Assembly: GCA_910588205.1 (NCBI GenBank)
Contig: CAJUQK010000014.1
Location: forward strand, 1 to 57,009
Direction of reading: 5' to 3'
Source: an uncultured Eggerthellaceae bacterium
Lineage (GTDB): Bacteria > Actinomycetota > Coriobacteriia > Coriobacteriales > Eggerthellaceae
DNA length: 57,009 bases
Part shown: piece by piece, positions 42,525 to 51,256 of the stretch
Position numbering within the stretch: the stretch's first letter is position 1
How the letters are laid out: each line of letters starts with the position of its first letter
Program-made: the position numbers and the translations under genes
Notes under the pieces: model-generated
The model's database searches: none
Seen by the model: the letters and a program-made list of their open reading frames with translations, nothing else
Told to the model about the DNA's origin: nothing

Positions 42525-43370
42525 ATGGCACAAGAAACGATGAATGAGACCGTCGTATTCCAGCGTCCAGATGCCCTGCTTCCCGTGGTGACCAACTACT
42601 GTCCGGGGTGTGCCCATGGCATCGTGAACCGGCTGGTGGCTGAGGTCATGGATGATATGGATATCGAAGGGAAGACCATCGGCGTGGCTCCTGTCGGATG
42701 CTCGGTGCTCTCCTATGACTTCTTCGGCTGCGACATGATCGAGGCGGCTCATGGCCGCGCTCCGGCGGTGGCTACGGGTGTCAAGCGCGTGCTGCCCGAT
42801 CAGGTGGTCTTCGCCTATCAAGGAGACGGTGATCTGGCCTCCATCGGCATGGCAGAGACCGTCCATGCGGCTACGCGCGGTGAGAACATCACCATCATCT
42901 TCATCAACAATGCCATCTATGGTATGACCGGCGGTCAGATGGCACCCACCTCTCTGCCGAACCAGGTCACTCAGACTTCTCCCTACGGCAGGGATTCTCA
43001 GACAGCGGGTTACCCCATTCGTGTGTGTGAGCTGCTCTCCACCTTGGACGGGGTGGCGTACCTCGAGCGCGTGACCGTAGATACTCCCAAGCATGTGCGT
43101 GCGGCGAAGAAGGCCATCCGCCATGCTTTCGATAATCAGATCCAGGGTGTGGGTTATTCGCTGGTAGAGGTGGTATCCACCTGTCCTACCAATTGGAAGA
43201 TGACACCTCAGGAGTCCTTCGCGTGGATGCGGGAGAACATGCTGCCCTACTATCCGCTGGGCATTTACAAGGATGTTCAGGCCGAGGGTTTCGCCAATGC
43301 AGCCGAAGCCGCATTGGCTCGGGCGAAGGACTGCCCGATGGTGGAGAAGGTCCTGAAGGAAGGGATGTGA
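42525..43370 (+). CDS. 2-oxoacid:ferredoxin oxidoreductase beta subunit (TPP-binding)
   Basis: The 281-residue chain holds the thiamine diphosphate site: GDGDLASIG...NNAIYGMTGGQ (about residues 100-137). Cys26 and Cys29 in YCPGCAHG and the later GCSVL supply ligands of a [4Fe-4S] cluster. PTSLPNQVTQTSPYGR is the usual substrate loop region. GGGTGAG lies before the ATG, two bases after the alpha-subunit stop. KorB would be an alternative name. Confidence 0.92.
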   Translation: MAQETMNETVVFQRPDALLPVVTNYCPGCAHGIVNRLVAEVMDDMDIEGKTIGVAPVGCSVLSYDFFGCDMIEAAHGRAPAVATGVKRVLPDQVVFAYQGDGDLASIGMAETVHAATRGENITIIFINNAIYGMTGGQMAPTSLPNQVTQTSPYGRDSQTAGYPIRVCELLSTLDGVAYLERVTVDTPKHVRAAKKAIRHAFDNQIQGVGYSLVEVVSTCPTNWKMTPQESFAWMRENMLPYYPLGIYKDVQAEGFANAAEAALARAKDCPMVEKVLKEGM

Positions 43371-43372
43371 TC

Positions 43373-43909
43373 ATGGCAGAGCAGCTAGAAGCGGTCCTTG
43401 CAGGCTTCGGCGGTCAGGGAGTATTGTTCGCGGGCAAGGTCGTAGCCTATGCAGGGTTGATCGAGGGCCGTGAAGTATCTTGGTTGCCTTCCTATGGACC
43501 GGAGATGCGTGGTGGTACAGCCAACTGCTCGGTCACGTTGGCAGATGACCCCATCGGAAGCCCCTTGGTCATCCATCCCAATGCCCTCGTGGCCATGAAT
43601 CAACCCTCATTCGAAAAGTTCTTGCCCGAGATGGCTCCTGATGGGGTGGTGGTCTATGACAGCATCCTCATCACTCCTGGTGAGGATCTCAAGGCAGGTT
43701 GCGGCATCCCGGCATCGAAGATCGCCGAAGAAGCCGGACTTGACGGATTGATGAACATCGTGCTTGTGGGTGCGCTTTGGGCTAAGATGGGTTTCTGCAA
43801 GCGAGAGACGCTGGATGAGGCTATCGACCGTTGCGTTCCGGCCTCCAAGGCGGCGCTCATAGAGAAGAACAAGCTTGCGCTGAAGCTGGGGATAGAGGCA
43901 GCCCAGTAG
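43373..43909 (+). CDS. 2-oxoacid:ferredoxin oxidoreductase gamma subunit
   Basis: The 178-residue chain starts MAEQLEAVLAGFGGQGVLFAGK, with the GxGGQG loop at 10-15, and SWLPSYGPEMRGGTANCSV, both classic for the gamma subunit that completes the CoA-binding side of the complex. The ATG at 43373 lies two bases after the beta-subunit stop. A longer frame running back into the beta gene is not supported. Confidence 0.92.
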   Translation: MAEQLEAVLAGFGGQGVLFAGKVVAYAGLIEGREVSWLPSYGPEMRGGTANCSVTLADDPIGSPLVIHPNALVAMNQPSFEKFLPEMAPDGVVVYDSILITPGEDLKAGCGIPASKIAEEAGLDGLMNIVLVGALWAKMGFCKRETLDEAIDRCVPASKAALIEKNKLALKLGIEAAQ

Positions 43910-43938
43910 TCCTTCGGAGGAGAGGGGGCATCCAGGCC

Positions 43939-44760
43939 ATGCTCATCTACTTCAAAAGATACGTGATAGCTGTCTGCGCTATCGCTGTAGCCCTTCCCAT
44001 CGTCGTCTCCACGCTCTGGCCCTTGTTCACTGGTCAGATCATGGGGGCCAGCTTAGGTGGCCTCATCTTGGAATTCGCCTTGTTCGCCGTGGGATTCATG
44101 GTGGGCTATCAGATCTTCGAGCGGCGCGCACAGCGCGTGGTGGATGGCTACCTCTATCTCTATAATGTGGATTGCAATCCTCAGGCCCTCCTCTCCCACG
44201 GAGGTCAGCTTGCCTCCGATATCCCCTTTCCCTGCAACGCCTCGGGGGCGTGGTTCATCGGCTATTTCGGCCAAGCCTGTTTGGATGTGGGAGATACCGA
44301 GCGGGCCCGGGCTATCGAAGCGGGTCTGCGTCAGAGCGTCGCTGCGGCCAAGAAGACCGATCAGAAGGCTGAGATCATCCTGTATCTGATCCCTTTGGTA
44401 GAGAAGCTGGGTACTTTGGATGAGGTAAAGAGCCTCATAGATGAGGCAAGGAGCTTGGTGGGAGTGGACGCTAGCCCTGAGGGCACCCAGCGCAGGACCT
44501 ATTTGGACAATCTGCTCAAGCTGGTGGATGCCCGACGCTCTGGCAGCTACGAGGAGCTGGTGAGGCTGGATGATTCCGTTGTGCGGGCTACGGCCAATCC
44601 TATGCGGTTGAGGGTGGAACACGCTTGGGATGCGGCTTCGGCCTGCTTCAAGCTGGGTGATCAAGCAGGGGAGCGCAGCAACCTCCAGTTTGTGGTGGAC
44701 CATGGCGGCAGCTTAGCCCTGGTATCTCAGGCGAAAGAGCGTCTTGGACGCTTGGCTTGA
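43939..44760 (+). CDS. membrane-anchored helical-repeat protein of unknown function
   Basis: 273 residues: two N-terminal membrane spans (about residues 7-29 and 37-57) and a long helical cytoplasmic part with TPR-like segments (AWFIGYFGQACLDVGDTERARAIE, WDAASACFKLGDQAGERSNL). Similar anchored repeat proteins are scaffolds, but no partner is evident. GGAGGAGAGGGGG lies well before the ATG at 43939. It could be the last gene of the oxoacid operon (29 bases away) or separate. Confidence 0.7.
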   Translation: MLIYFKRYVIAVCAIAVALPIVVSTLWPLFTGQIMGASLGGLILEFALFAVGFMVGYQIFERRAQRVVDGYLYLYNVDCNPQALLSHGGQLASDIPFPCNASGAWFIGYFGQACLDVGDTERARAIEAGLRQSVAAAKKTDQKAEIILYLIPLVEKLGTLDEVKSLIDEARSLVGVDASPEGTQRRTYLDNLLKLVDARRSGSYEELVRLDDSVVRATANPMRLRVEHAWDAASACFKLGDQAGERSNLQFVVDHGGSLALVSQAKERLGRLA

Positions 44761-44880
44761 TGCACCCTAAACCAAGCCCCTCTCATCATCTGTTACGAAC
44801 CCGAAACGCGATATCCCGCCCATTGGCGCTGGTTTTATCCCATAATGTCCTGTATTCGATCAGGAAGAGAGAGGAAACCT

Positions 44881-45702
44881 ATGAAGATCAAGAATGTCGG
44901 GATCGCCATCTGCGCTGGCATGATGGTTGCTGCTCTAGGCCTCGCTGGCTGCTCAGGCGGTAGCTCATCGGCTGCATCATCCAGCTCTGCTGCTGAGACC
45001 ACCGAGGAGATCATGCTGGTCAATCCGGGCAAGCTCACCATCGCAGCCTCTCTTGACTTCCCGCCCTTCGAGAACCTTGAGGGCGAAGAGGCTGTAGGTT
45101 TCGAAGTTGACCTCATGAAGGCCCTGGCAGAGAAGATGGGCGTGGAAGCAGAATACCTGCCCTCTACCAAGTTCGATACCATCATCCCCATGATCACCGC
45201 TGGCGGCAAGGCTGATGTGGGTGTGTCCGGCTTCACCGTGACTGAGGACCGCAAGAAGGAGATCGACTTCACCGAGGTCATCATGGATTCGAATCAGGGC
45301 ATCGTCGTGATGAAGGATTCGGGTTACACTAACGTCGATCAGCTGGCGGGCAAGAAGATCGGTGCTCAGTCCGGCACCACTGGCTATGACTGGGCCGTCG
45401 AGAACATCGAGGGCGCAGAGGTCATCCCCTTCGATGAGATGACCGCCGTGTTCGCGGCACTGCAATCCGGTCAGATAGACGCTATCGCTTCTGACCTGCC
45501 GGTCGTCCAGTACTACGTGAAGAACGCCTACACGGATATGGAGATCATCGAAGAGATCCCCACCGGTGAGCAGTATGCCATCGTCGTGAGCAAGGACAAC
45601 CCGGCGCTCACCCAGGCTCTGAATGACGCTATCGTTGAGGTCAAGGCAGATGGTACCTATGATGAGATCTATGAGAAGTGGTTCGGTGTCACCGCTGAGT
45701 AG
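44881..45702 (+). CDS. polar amino acid ABC transporter substrate-binding lipoprotein
   Basis: The 273-residue precursor has a lipoprotein signal (MKIKNVGIAICAGMMVAALG) ending LAGC with Cys24, and a Ser/Ala-rich linker. The binding domain follows: KLTIAASLDFPPFEN, GFEVDLMKALAEKMGVEAEYL and ADVGVSGFTVTEDRKKEIDFT, typical of SBP family 3. The ligand is probably a polar amino acid; specificity cannot be read. AGAGAGG precedes the ATG. It heads a three-gene transporter. Confidence 0.93.
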   Translation: MKIKNVGIAICAGMMVAALGLAGCSGGSSSAASSSSAAETTEEIMLVNPGKLTIAASLDFPPFENLEGEEAVGFEVDLMKALAEKMGVEAEYLPSTKFDTIIPMITAGGKADVGVSGFTVTEDRKKEIDFTEVIMDSNQGIVVMKDSGYTNVDQLAGKKIGAQSGTTGYDWAVENIEGAEVIPFDEMTAVFAALQSGQIDAIASDLPVVQYYVKNAYTDMEIIEEIPTGEQYAIVVSKDNPALTQALNDAIVEVKADGTYDEIYEKWFGVTAE

Positions 45703-45703
45703 C

Positions 45704-47137
45704 ATGAAGGGCACGCTCAAAGGGGCAGGCTTGCGCCTGCCCCTTCTGTTGCTTCTGGTCACGCTGCTCCTGTGCCTGTTACCGGTGCAGGCTTTCGGCT
45801 TGACTACTGAGCGCTTCACGGCAAAGAGCAACCAGGATGGCGCTGATGGGGTCATGGGTGCTACGAACACCCGCATCACCTGGCAGGGTCAATCCGCTGA
45901 GGATGAATCCGTCAAGAGCGTCACCTTGACGCTGCCCGAAGGTTCGAGGCTGCCTGCGGATGGGGTCACGGTGACCGTGCTGGAAGGCCTCAAGCGCATC
46001 AGTGTCCCTGCGAACATGGTCGAAGATGGCACGTCGGTCATCGTCACCTTCGATGAGGGTGCTCCTGCAGGTTCCATGATCATGTTGGAACTGAACAATG
46101 CACAATTCCCACCTGATGGCGGAACCTATAGCGTTGTAGGAACCTACACGGACATGAATGGCACCACCGCCGATATCCCCGATGCTGGCAAGACCGTCAC
46201 GGTCATCGGAACCACGGTGCCGGAGCAGATGGCCAGTTGGCTGGCAGAGCAGCCTTGGGTCCAAGCATGGAATTCCAATAAGTTCCTTCACCTCTTCTTC
46301 GATCCCACCATCATCGTTACAACGGTGCCCTCGGTGTTCTGGGGCTGGCTCCTTGCTCTGGGGCTGGTGGCCATCAGCTTCCCTGTAGCCATACCTTTGG
46401 GGCTTTGCTGGTCGTTTCTGCGCATGGCGAAGAACCGGTTTGCCCGTGCCATCGGTTCTCTCTACATCAACGTCGTGCGTGGCACCCCGCTGTTCCTGCA
46501 GATCTATATCGCCTTCTTCGGACTGCCGCTTTTGGGCATCCAGATGGATAACTTCGTGTTGGGCGTGGTGGTGCTGGTGATGAATTCCAGTGCCTATCTG
46601 GCCGAGATCTTCCGTGCCGGCATCCAGTCCATCAATAAGGGTCAGTTCGAAGCAGCCCGCAGCTTGGGGATGAATGGTGCCCAGACCATGATCCACGTCA
46701 TCATCCCTCAGACGTTCCGGCGGGTGATTCCTACCATGACCAGCGAGTTCATTCTGATGTACAAGGATACCTCCCTGCTGGCTGCCGTGGGCGTGATGGA
46801 GATCATGATGTACTCCAAGACCATCACCGCGGCTACGGGCAACGTAACGCCCTATATCGTGGCAGCGTGCTTCTATTTGATCGTGACCATCCCGCTCACT
46901 AAAGCCATCAACTACATGGAAGAGCGCTTGGTGGGTGGCCATCCCAAGCGGCGCCGTCAGAATAACCTGCCTGAGAAGACCCCTGCGTCCCTCTCGGGTA
47001 CGGTAGGGGCTGTGGCTGCCGAGGGGAGCGAAGCAGCCGTGGCGAGGTCCATGCGGTTGAGTGAGGGCTTCAGCCATGGGCCTCAGGTCATCGCGAGGGA
47101 TTCGCTTGGTGCGAAGATGAGGGGGAAGGATGTCTGA
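45704..47137 (+). CDS. amino acid ABC permease with a secreted N-terminal beta domain
   Basis: The 477-residue protein is a fusion. Residues 1-31 look like a cleavable or anchoring signal sequence. Residues 33-170 are a soluble, beta-rich, mostly Thr/Val/Asp domain (ITWQGQ, TLTLPEGS, GGTYSVVGTYTD), followed by a linker. The permease proper spans about 205-405, with the EAA loop FEAARSLGMNGAQ near 315-327. A cytoplasmic tail of ~65 residues ends it. Normal His/Glu/Lys-type permeases have about 220-240 residues and no such domain. ATG 45704 lies one base after the lipoprotein stop; GTG 45686 is an alternative. Confidence 0.9.
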   Translation: MKGTLKGAGLRLPLLLLLVTLLLCLLPVQAFGLTTERFTAKSNQDGADGVMGATNTRITWQGQSAEDESVKSVTLTLPEGSRLPADGVTVTVLEGLKRISVPANMVEDGTSVIVTFDEGAPAGSMIMLELNNAQFPPDGGTYSVVGTYTDMNGTTADIPDAGKTVTVIGTTVPEQMASWLAEQPWVQAWNSNKFLHLFFDPTIIVTTVPSVFWGWLLALGLVAISFPVAIPLGLCWSFLRMAKNRFARAIGSLYINVVRGTPLFLQIYIAFFGLPLLGIQMDNFVLGVVVLVMNSSAYLAEIFRAGIQSINKGQFEAARSLGMNGAQTMIHVIIPQTFRRVIPTMTSEFILMYKDTSLLAAVGVMEIMMYSKTITAATGNVTPYIVAACFYLIVTIPLTKAINYMEERLVGGHPKRRRQNNLPEKTPASLSGTVGAVAAEGSEAAVARSMRLSEGFSHGPQVIARDSLGAKMRGKDV

Positions 47138-47864
47138 GCCGGTCATCCGTATACAGAATCTAGAGAAGACCTTCGGTGATAACACCGTGTTGCGGGATAT
47201 CAATCTGGAGGTTCAACGGGGCGAGGTCGTGGTGGTCCTAGGGCCTTCGGGCAGCGGAAAATCCACCATGCTGCGCTGCATCAACCGTTTGGAAGAGCCT
47301 ACGTCTGGCCATATCTGGTTCGAGGATGTGGATGTGTGCGACAAGCATACGAACCTGAATGAGGTGCGCAGCCGATTGGGAATGGTGTTCCAGAGCTTCA
47401 ATCTGTTCCCGAACCTGACGGCCAAGAAGAATGTGATGCTGGCCCAGCGCAAGGTGCTCAAGCGCTCCGCTGAAGAAGCCGAGAAGGTGGCCATCGCTCG
47501 CTTGGAGGAGGTTGGGCTTGGGGAGCGGGTCGATTACAAGCCCGCGGAGCTCTCCGGTGGCCAGCAGCAACGCGTGGCCATCGCTCGTGCATTAGCCATG
47601 GATCCCCATGTGATGCTCTTTGACGAAGCCACCAGCGCTCTTGATCCTGAGCTCGTCCGTGACGTCTTAGGTGTCATGCGGCGCTTGGCCGAGGGTGGCA
47701 TGACTATGATCGTGGTGACCCACGAGATGGGCTTCGCGCGAGATGTGGCCGACCGTGTGGTCTTCATGGACGGTGGTCTCATCGTGGAGGAGGGTACTCC
47801 TGATGAGGTCTTCGATCACCCGAAGTCTGAGCGCACCCGGGATTTCTTGGGGCACATCACCTGA
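47130..47864 (+). CDS. amino acid ABC transporter ATP-binding protein
   Basis: The 244-residue ATPase shows Walker A GPSGSGKST (38-46), Q-loop FQSFNLFPN, signature LSGGQQQRVAIARAL (141-155), Walker B VMLFDEATSALD (161-172) and the switch THEMGFA, typical of polar amino acid importers (GlnQ/HisP type). It overlaps the permease gene by 8 bases. With the lipoprotein and permease it forms one transporter. Confidence 0.95.
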   Translation: MSEPVIRIQNLEKTFGDNTVLRDINLEVQRGEVVVVLGPSGSGKSTMLRCINRLEEPTSGHIWFEDVDVCDKHTNLNEVRSRLGMVFQSFNLFPNLTAKKNVMLAQRKVLKRSAEEAEKVAIARLEEVGLGERVDYKPAELSGGQQQRVAIARALAMDPHVMLFDEATSALDPELVRDVLGVMRRLAEGGMTMIVVTHEMGFARDVADRVVFMDGGLIVEEGTPDEVFDHPKSERTRDFLGHIT

Positions 47865-47913
47865 TCTGCAAGCATCCTTTCCGTTCGACAGACGACCTGA
47901 GGAGTTGATCTCT

Positions 47914-49149
47914 ATGGCTCTCAACCTCTGCCAGTTCAAAGATATTGACATCTCTGTCTATGACGCCATCGTCGTTGGCAGCGGGTTCGCTGGTGCGGTC
48001 ACTGCTCGCCAACTGGCTGAGCGCGGTGGCATGCGCGTTCTGGTGCTGGAGAAGCGAGCGCATATCGCTGGCAACATGTATGACGAACATGACGAAGCGG
48101 GCATCTTGGTGCACCGTTACGGACCGCACATCTTCCACACCAACGATAAGCGTGCCTTCGATTACGTACGGCGCTTCACAGGTTGGATAGCCTATCAGCA
48201 CCACGTACTGGCGGATTGGTATGGCACCTACATGCCCGTGCCCTTCAACAAGAACTCCATGGAGATAGCCTTCGGGGAGGAGAAGGCGGCGCATCTGATA
48301 GACAAGCTCATCGAGCGGTTCGGAGATGAGCGCAAGGTGACCATCACGGAGTTGCGCAATGCTGATGACCCGGAACTGGCTGAAGTGGCTGATTTTGTCT
48401 ATGAGAACGTCTTCCTCTACTATACCCAGAAGCAATGGGGGCTCACTCCCGAAGAGGTGGACCCGTCAGTGACAGGGCGTGTTCCCGTCTTCATCTCCCG
48501 GGATGACCGCTACTTCCAGGATACCTATCAGGGGATGCCCTCTTTGGGCTATACGGTCTTATTCGAAGAGATGCTGGGATATGAGGGCATCGACATCTGC
48601 CTAGATACAGACGCCGTGAGCGTCTTCGACTTGGAATTCGAGGATGATTCCGAAGATGCTGTGCTGTCAGCCATCAATGTGAAGGACGTGCCCTTCAAAG
48701 GACCCATCGTCTATACGGGGCCGCTCGATGAGCTCTTCTGTGGACGTTTCGGACGCCTGCCTTACCGTACGCTGGATTTCGTCTACGAAACCTATGATGA
48801 GGAATACAAGCTTCCCTGCGCTACGGTGAACTACACGGTCACGGAGGATTATACCCGGGCGACGGAGTTCAAGCGGCTCACGGCTCAGAAGTCTGATAAG
48901 ACCACCATCATGCGGGAGTACTCCCGGGCCTATGAGGATCCTGATACCCAGATTCCCTATTACGCCATCCTAGGTCATGAGAACCGCCTCCACTATGAGC
49001 GCTACCTGCGGTTGACCCAATCATTGGAGAACTTCCATCCGCTGGGACGTTTGGCGGAGTACCGCTATTACAACATGGACAGGATCATCGGGCTGGCCCT
49101 GGATCTCTCGCAGCAGATCTTGGAGGAGCAGGCCGAAGAGGGGCGGTGA
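47914..49149 (+). CDS. glf: UDP-galactopyranose mutase
   Basis: This FAD enzyme converts UDP-galactopyranose to UDP-galactofuranose for surface glycans. The 411-residue protein has the FAD loop VGSGFAGAV (21-29), EKRAHIAGNMYDEHDEAGI, HRYGPHIFHTND, the mid-region KQWGLTPEEV, and the C-terminal LGRLAEYRYYNMDRIIGLAL, all typical. GAGGAG lies before the ATG at 47914; a longer upstream frame overlaps the ABC gene and is not supported. It is coupled to the following glycosyltransferase. Confidence 0.95.
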   Translation: MALNLCQFKDIDISVYDAIVVGSGFAGAVTARQLAERGGMRVLVLEKRAHIAGNMYDEHDEAGILVHRYGPHIFHTNDKRAFDYVRRFTGWIAYQHHVLADWYGTYMPVPFNKNSMEIAFGEEKAAHLIDKLIERFGDERKVTITELRNADDPELAEVADFVYENVFLYYTQKQWGLTPEEVDPSVTGRVPVFISRDDRYFQDTYQGMPSLGYTVLFEEMLGYEGIDICLDTDAVSVFDLEFEDDSEDAVLSAINVKDVPFKGPIVYTGPLDELFCGRFGRLPYRTLDFVYETYDEEYKLPCATVNYTVTEDYTRATEFKRLTAQKSDKTTIMREYSRAYEDPDTQIPYYAILGHENRLHYERYLRLTQSLENFHPLGRLAEYRYYNMDRIIGLALDLSQQILEEQAEEGR

Positions 49150-49157
49150 GGCACCCT

Positions 49158-50186
49158 ATGGCGAAGACGCTTTCCTATGGTGTCCCTTGCTATAATTCCG
49201 CCGAGTACATGGATGCATGCATTCGGTCCCTTCTGGCTACCGGAGATGATATCGAAGTACTCATCGTAGATGACGGTTCCACCGATGATGGTGCTACCCT
49301 TGAGCGTGCCCAGGCTTGGCAGGAGCAAGAGCCTGATAGGGTCCGTGCCATCCACAAGCAGAATGGCGGCCATGGGAGCGCTGTGAATACGGCTCTCACC
49401 AACGCCACAGGCACCTATTTCAAAGTGGTTGATTCAGACGATTGGCTGGATCAGGATGCCATGGTTCCGGTGATGACCTACCTCCGCTCCCAAGCTGAGG
49501 CTCCGGCAAGCGCTACGGACATGGTCATCGGCAATTACGTCTATGAGAAAGTGCATGAAGGCAAGCAGGTGGTCATGGACTATGACAGCATCCTCCCCGA
49601 AGGCCGTCAGTTCGGTTGGGAAGAGGTGGGCAGCTTCGGGCCATCCCACTATCTGCTCATGCATTCGGTGATCTATCGGACGGAGCTTCTGAAGGAGATG
49701 GGGCTCAAACTCCCGGAGCACTGCTTCTATGTAGACAATGTCTTCGTCTATGTTCCGCTTCCTCATGTGAAGACCATGTACTACCTGAATGTGGATATGT
49801 ATCGCTACTTCATCGGTCGCGAAGACCAATCCGTGAATGAAGCCACCATGATGAAGCGCATCGACCAACAGCTCCGCGTCACCAAGACCATGATAGATGC
49901 AGTAGATGTCATGGCGGTGGAGCCTCGCCGCTTGCGCAAATACATGGAGAGCTACCTTTCCATGATGATGTGCATCTGCTCGGTGTTCTTGCGTATGGGC
50001 AATACTGAGGAAGACAACGAGAAGCTGGCTGATATCTGGGATTATTTGAAAGACACCTCGATGCCGCTCTACAGGCGGGTGCGCACCAACGTGCTGAATG
50101 TGGGCACGAACCTGCCTACGGAATTAGGCCGCAAGGCGGGTCTAGGTGGTTACCATCTGGCTCAGAGGATATTCAAATTCAACTAA
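49158..50186 (+). CDS. family 2 glycosyltransferase
   Basis: The 342-residue GT-A enzyme begins TLSYGVPCYN, with VDDGSTDDG at residues 37-45, KQNGGHGSAVNTAL, and the DxD-like VVDSDDWLD at 90-98 for metal and sugar-nucleotide binding. The ATG at 49158 is chosen because GGTGAGG lies six bases upstream; a GTG at 49146 overlapping glf is less likely. Acceptor and sugar are unknown, although the coupling to glf suggests a surface polysaccharide. Confidence 0.88.
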   Translation: MAKTLSYGVPCYNSAEYMDACIRSLLATGDDIEVLIVDDGSTDDGATLERAQAWQEQEPDRVRAIHKQNGGHGSAVNTALTNATGTYFKVVDSDDWLDQDAMVPVMTYLRSQAEAPASATDMVIGNYVYEKVHEGKQVVMDYDSILPEGRQFGWEEVGSFGPSHYLLMHSVIYRTELLKEMGLKLPEHCFYVDNVFVYVPLPHVKTMYYLNVDMYRYFIGREDQSVNEATMMKRIDQQLRVTKTMIDAVDVMAVEPRRLRKYMESYLSMMMCICSVFLRMGNTEEDNEKLADIWDYLKDTSMPLYRRVRTNVLNVGTNLPTELGRKAGLGGYHLAQRIFKFN

Positions 50187-50197
50187 CGCTTGAAGCC

Positions 50198-51070
50198 TTA
50201 GCGCTCTGATGCGAGGAAGAACAGGGCCATGGTGCCCGGACCGGAGTGAGCGCCTATCACCGGATCAACGTAATTGATCATGATATCTATCACGCCGAAC
50301 CGCTCACGCACAGCCTTCGCCAGGTATTCGGCATCTTCGATGCAATCCCCATGGGTGATGAAGACCGTCTGATCCGCAACCGGTGCATTCGCCGTTTGAG
50401 CCATGTGCTCAACTAAGGCATTCAGGGACTTCTTGCGTCCTCTCACTTTCTCTAGGGGAATGAGATGCCCCTCATCATCTACATGCATGACCGGCTTGAT
50501 GTTGAGCATCGTCCCTGCCCAGGCACTGGTGCGGGATACGCGTCCACCTCGGAAGAGGAACATAAGGTCATCTACCGTGAACCAATGAGCAAGGTGCAGG
50601 CGATTATCCATGAGCCACTGGTAGACCTCATCCACAGAAGCTCCGGCTTCCTGCATCTTCGCTGCATACCAGACCAGCAGCCCCTGACCACCTGAAGCAG
50701 CCAGGCTATCAACGGAGAGCATCTTGCGATCCGGGTATTCAGCTTCAAGGGATCCCATCAGGAGCGCGATGGCCTCATAGGTACCGGAAAGTCCGCTGGA
50801 GAAGCCGATATAGAGGATGTCATCTCCTGCATCCAAGATCCCTCTCAGCGCCTCGTCTGCTTCCTGGAGGTTCGGCAAGGAGGTGGTGATGACCTTGCCT
50901 TCGCGCATCATGGTGTAGAACTGCGAGAGGTCTGTCACCTGACCCTTGAGATAGCTTTGGTATTGCACCTCATCGACCATGAATGTGAGCGGGAAGATGT
51001 GTAGATCGAAGGCATCTATCATGCTCTCCGGAAGGTTGCAGCTCGAGTCTGTGACGATCCTGTATCCCAT
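50198..51070 (-). CDS. DegV family fatty-acid-binding protein
   Basis: DegV proteins bind fatty acids; many act with fatty acid kinase FakA. The 290-residue protein starts GYRIVTDSSCNLPE, followed by FPLTF and KVITTSLPN. Further segments are GFSSGLSGTYEAI, TVDDLMFLFRGGRVSR, NIKPVMHVDDEGHL and THGDCIEDAEYL, matching the two-lobe fold. The start at 51070 has GGATAGGA upstream. It is convergent with the glycosyltransferase and divergent from ileS. No fakA is in the window. Confidence 0.92.
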   Translation of the reverse strand: MGYRIVTDSSCNLPESMIDAFDLHIFPLTFMVDEVQYQSYLKGQVTDLSQFYTMMREGKVITTSLPNLQEADEALRGILDAGDDILYIGFSSGLSGTYEAIALLMGSLEAEYPDRKMLSVDSLAASGGQGLLVWYAAKMQEAGASVDEVYQWLMDNRLHLAHWFTVDDLMFLFRGGRVSRTSAWAGTMLNIKPVMHVDDEGHLIPLEKVRGRKKSLNALVEHMAQTANAPVADQTVFITHGDCIEDAEYLAKAVRERFGVIDIMINYVDPVIGAHSGPGTMALFFLASER

Positions 51071-51128
51071 GGTCCTATCCCTTTCGCCTCCGCCTTGAGA
51101 CGGGTCCGATGCGGCTGCTGTACTCCGT

Positions 51129-51158
51129 ATTATGCCACCTGGCTGCATCCCCTGGCAA
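51129..51158 (-). promoter_or_regulatory. possible degV promoter
   Basis: On the - strand, TTGCCA (51158-51153), 18 bases, CATAAT (51134-51129) lies about 60 bases before the degV start. TATACT at 51207-51212 on the + strand could be the -10 box for ileS, but it has no good -35 partner. Confidence 0.5.
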
Positions 51159-51256
51159 AGATGGGGAGGAAGCCTTGATCCCACCCACGGAGATGACTGC
51201 TTCCACTATACTTCTACTGTTTTGCGCAAAAATCTACGGATCACAGTTGAAGAGGC

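Noticed and set aside
51071..51256. T-box riboswitch before ileS
   Set aside because: The space is too short once the degV promoter is allowed for, and neither the specifier stem nor the conserved T-box sequence was found.
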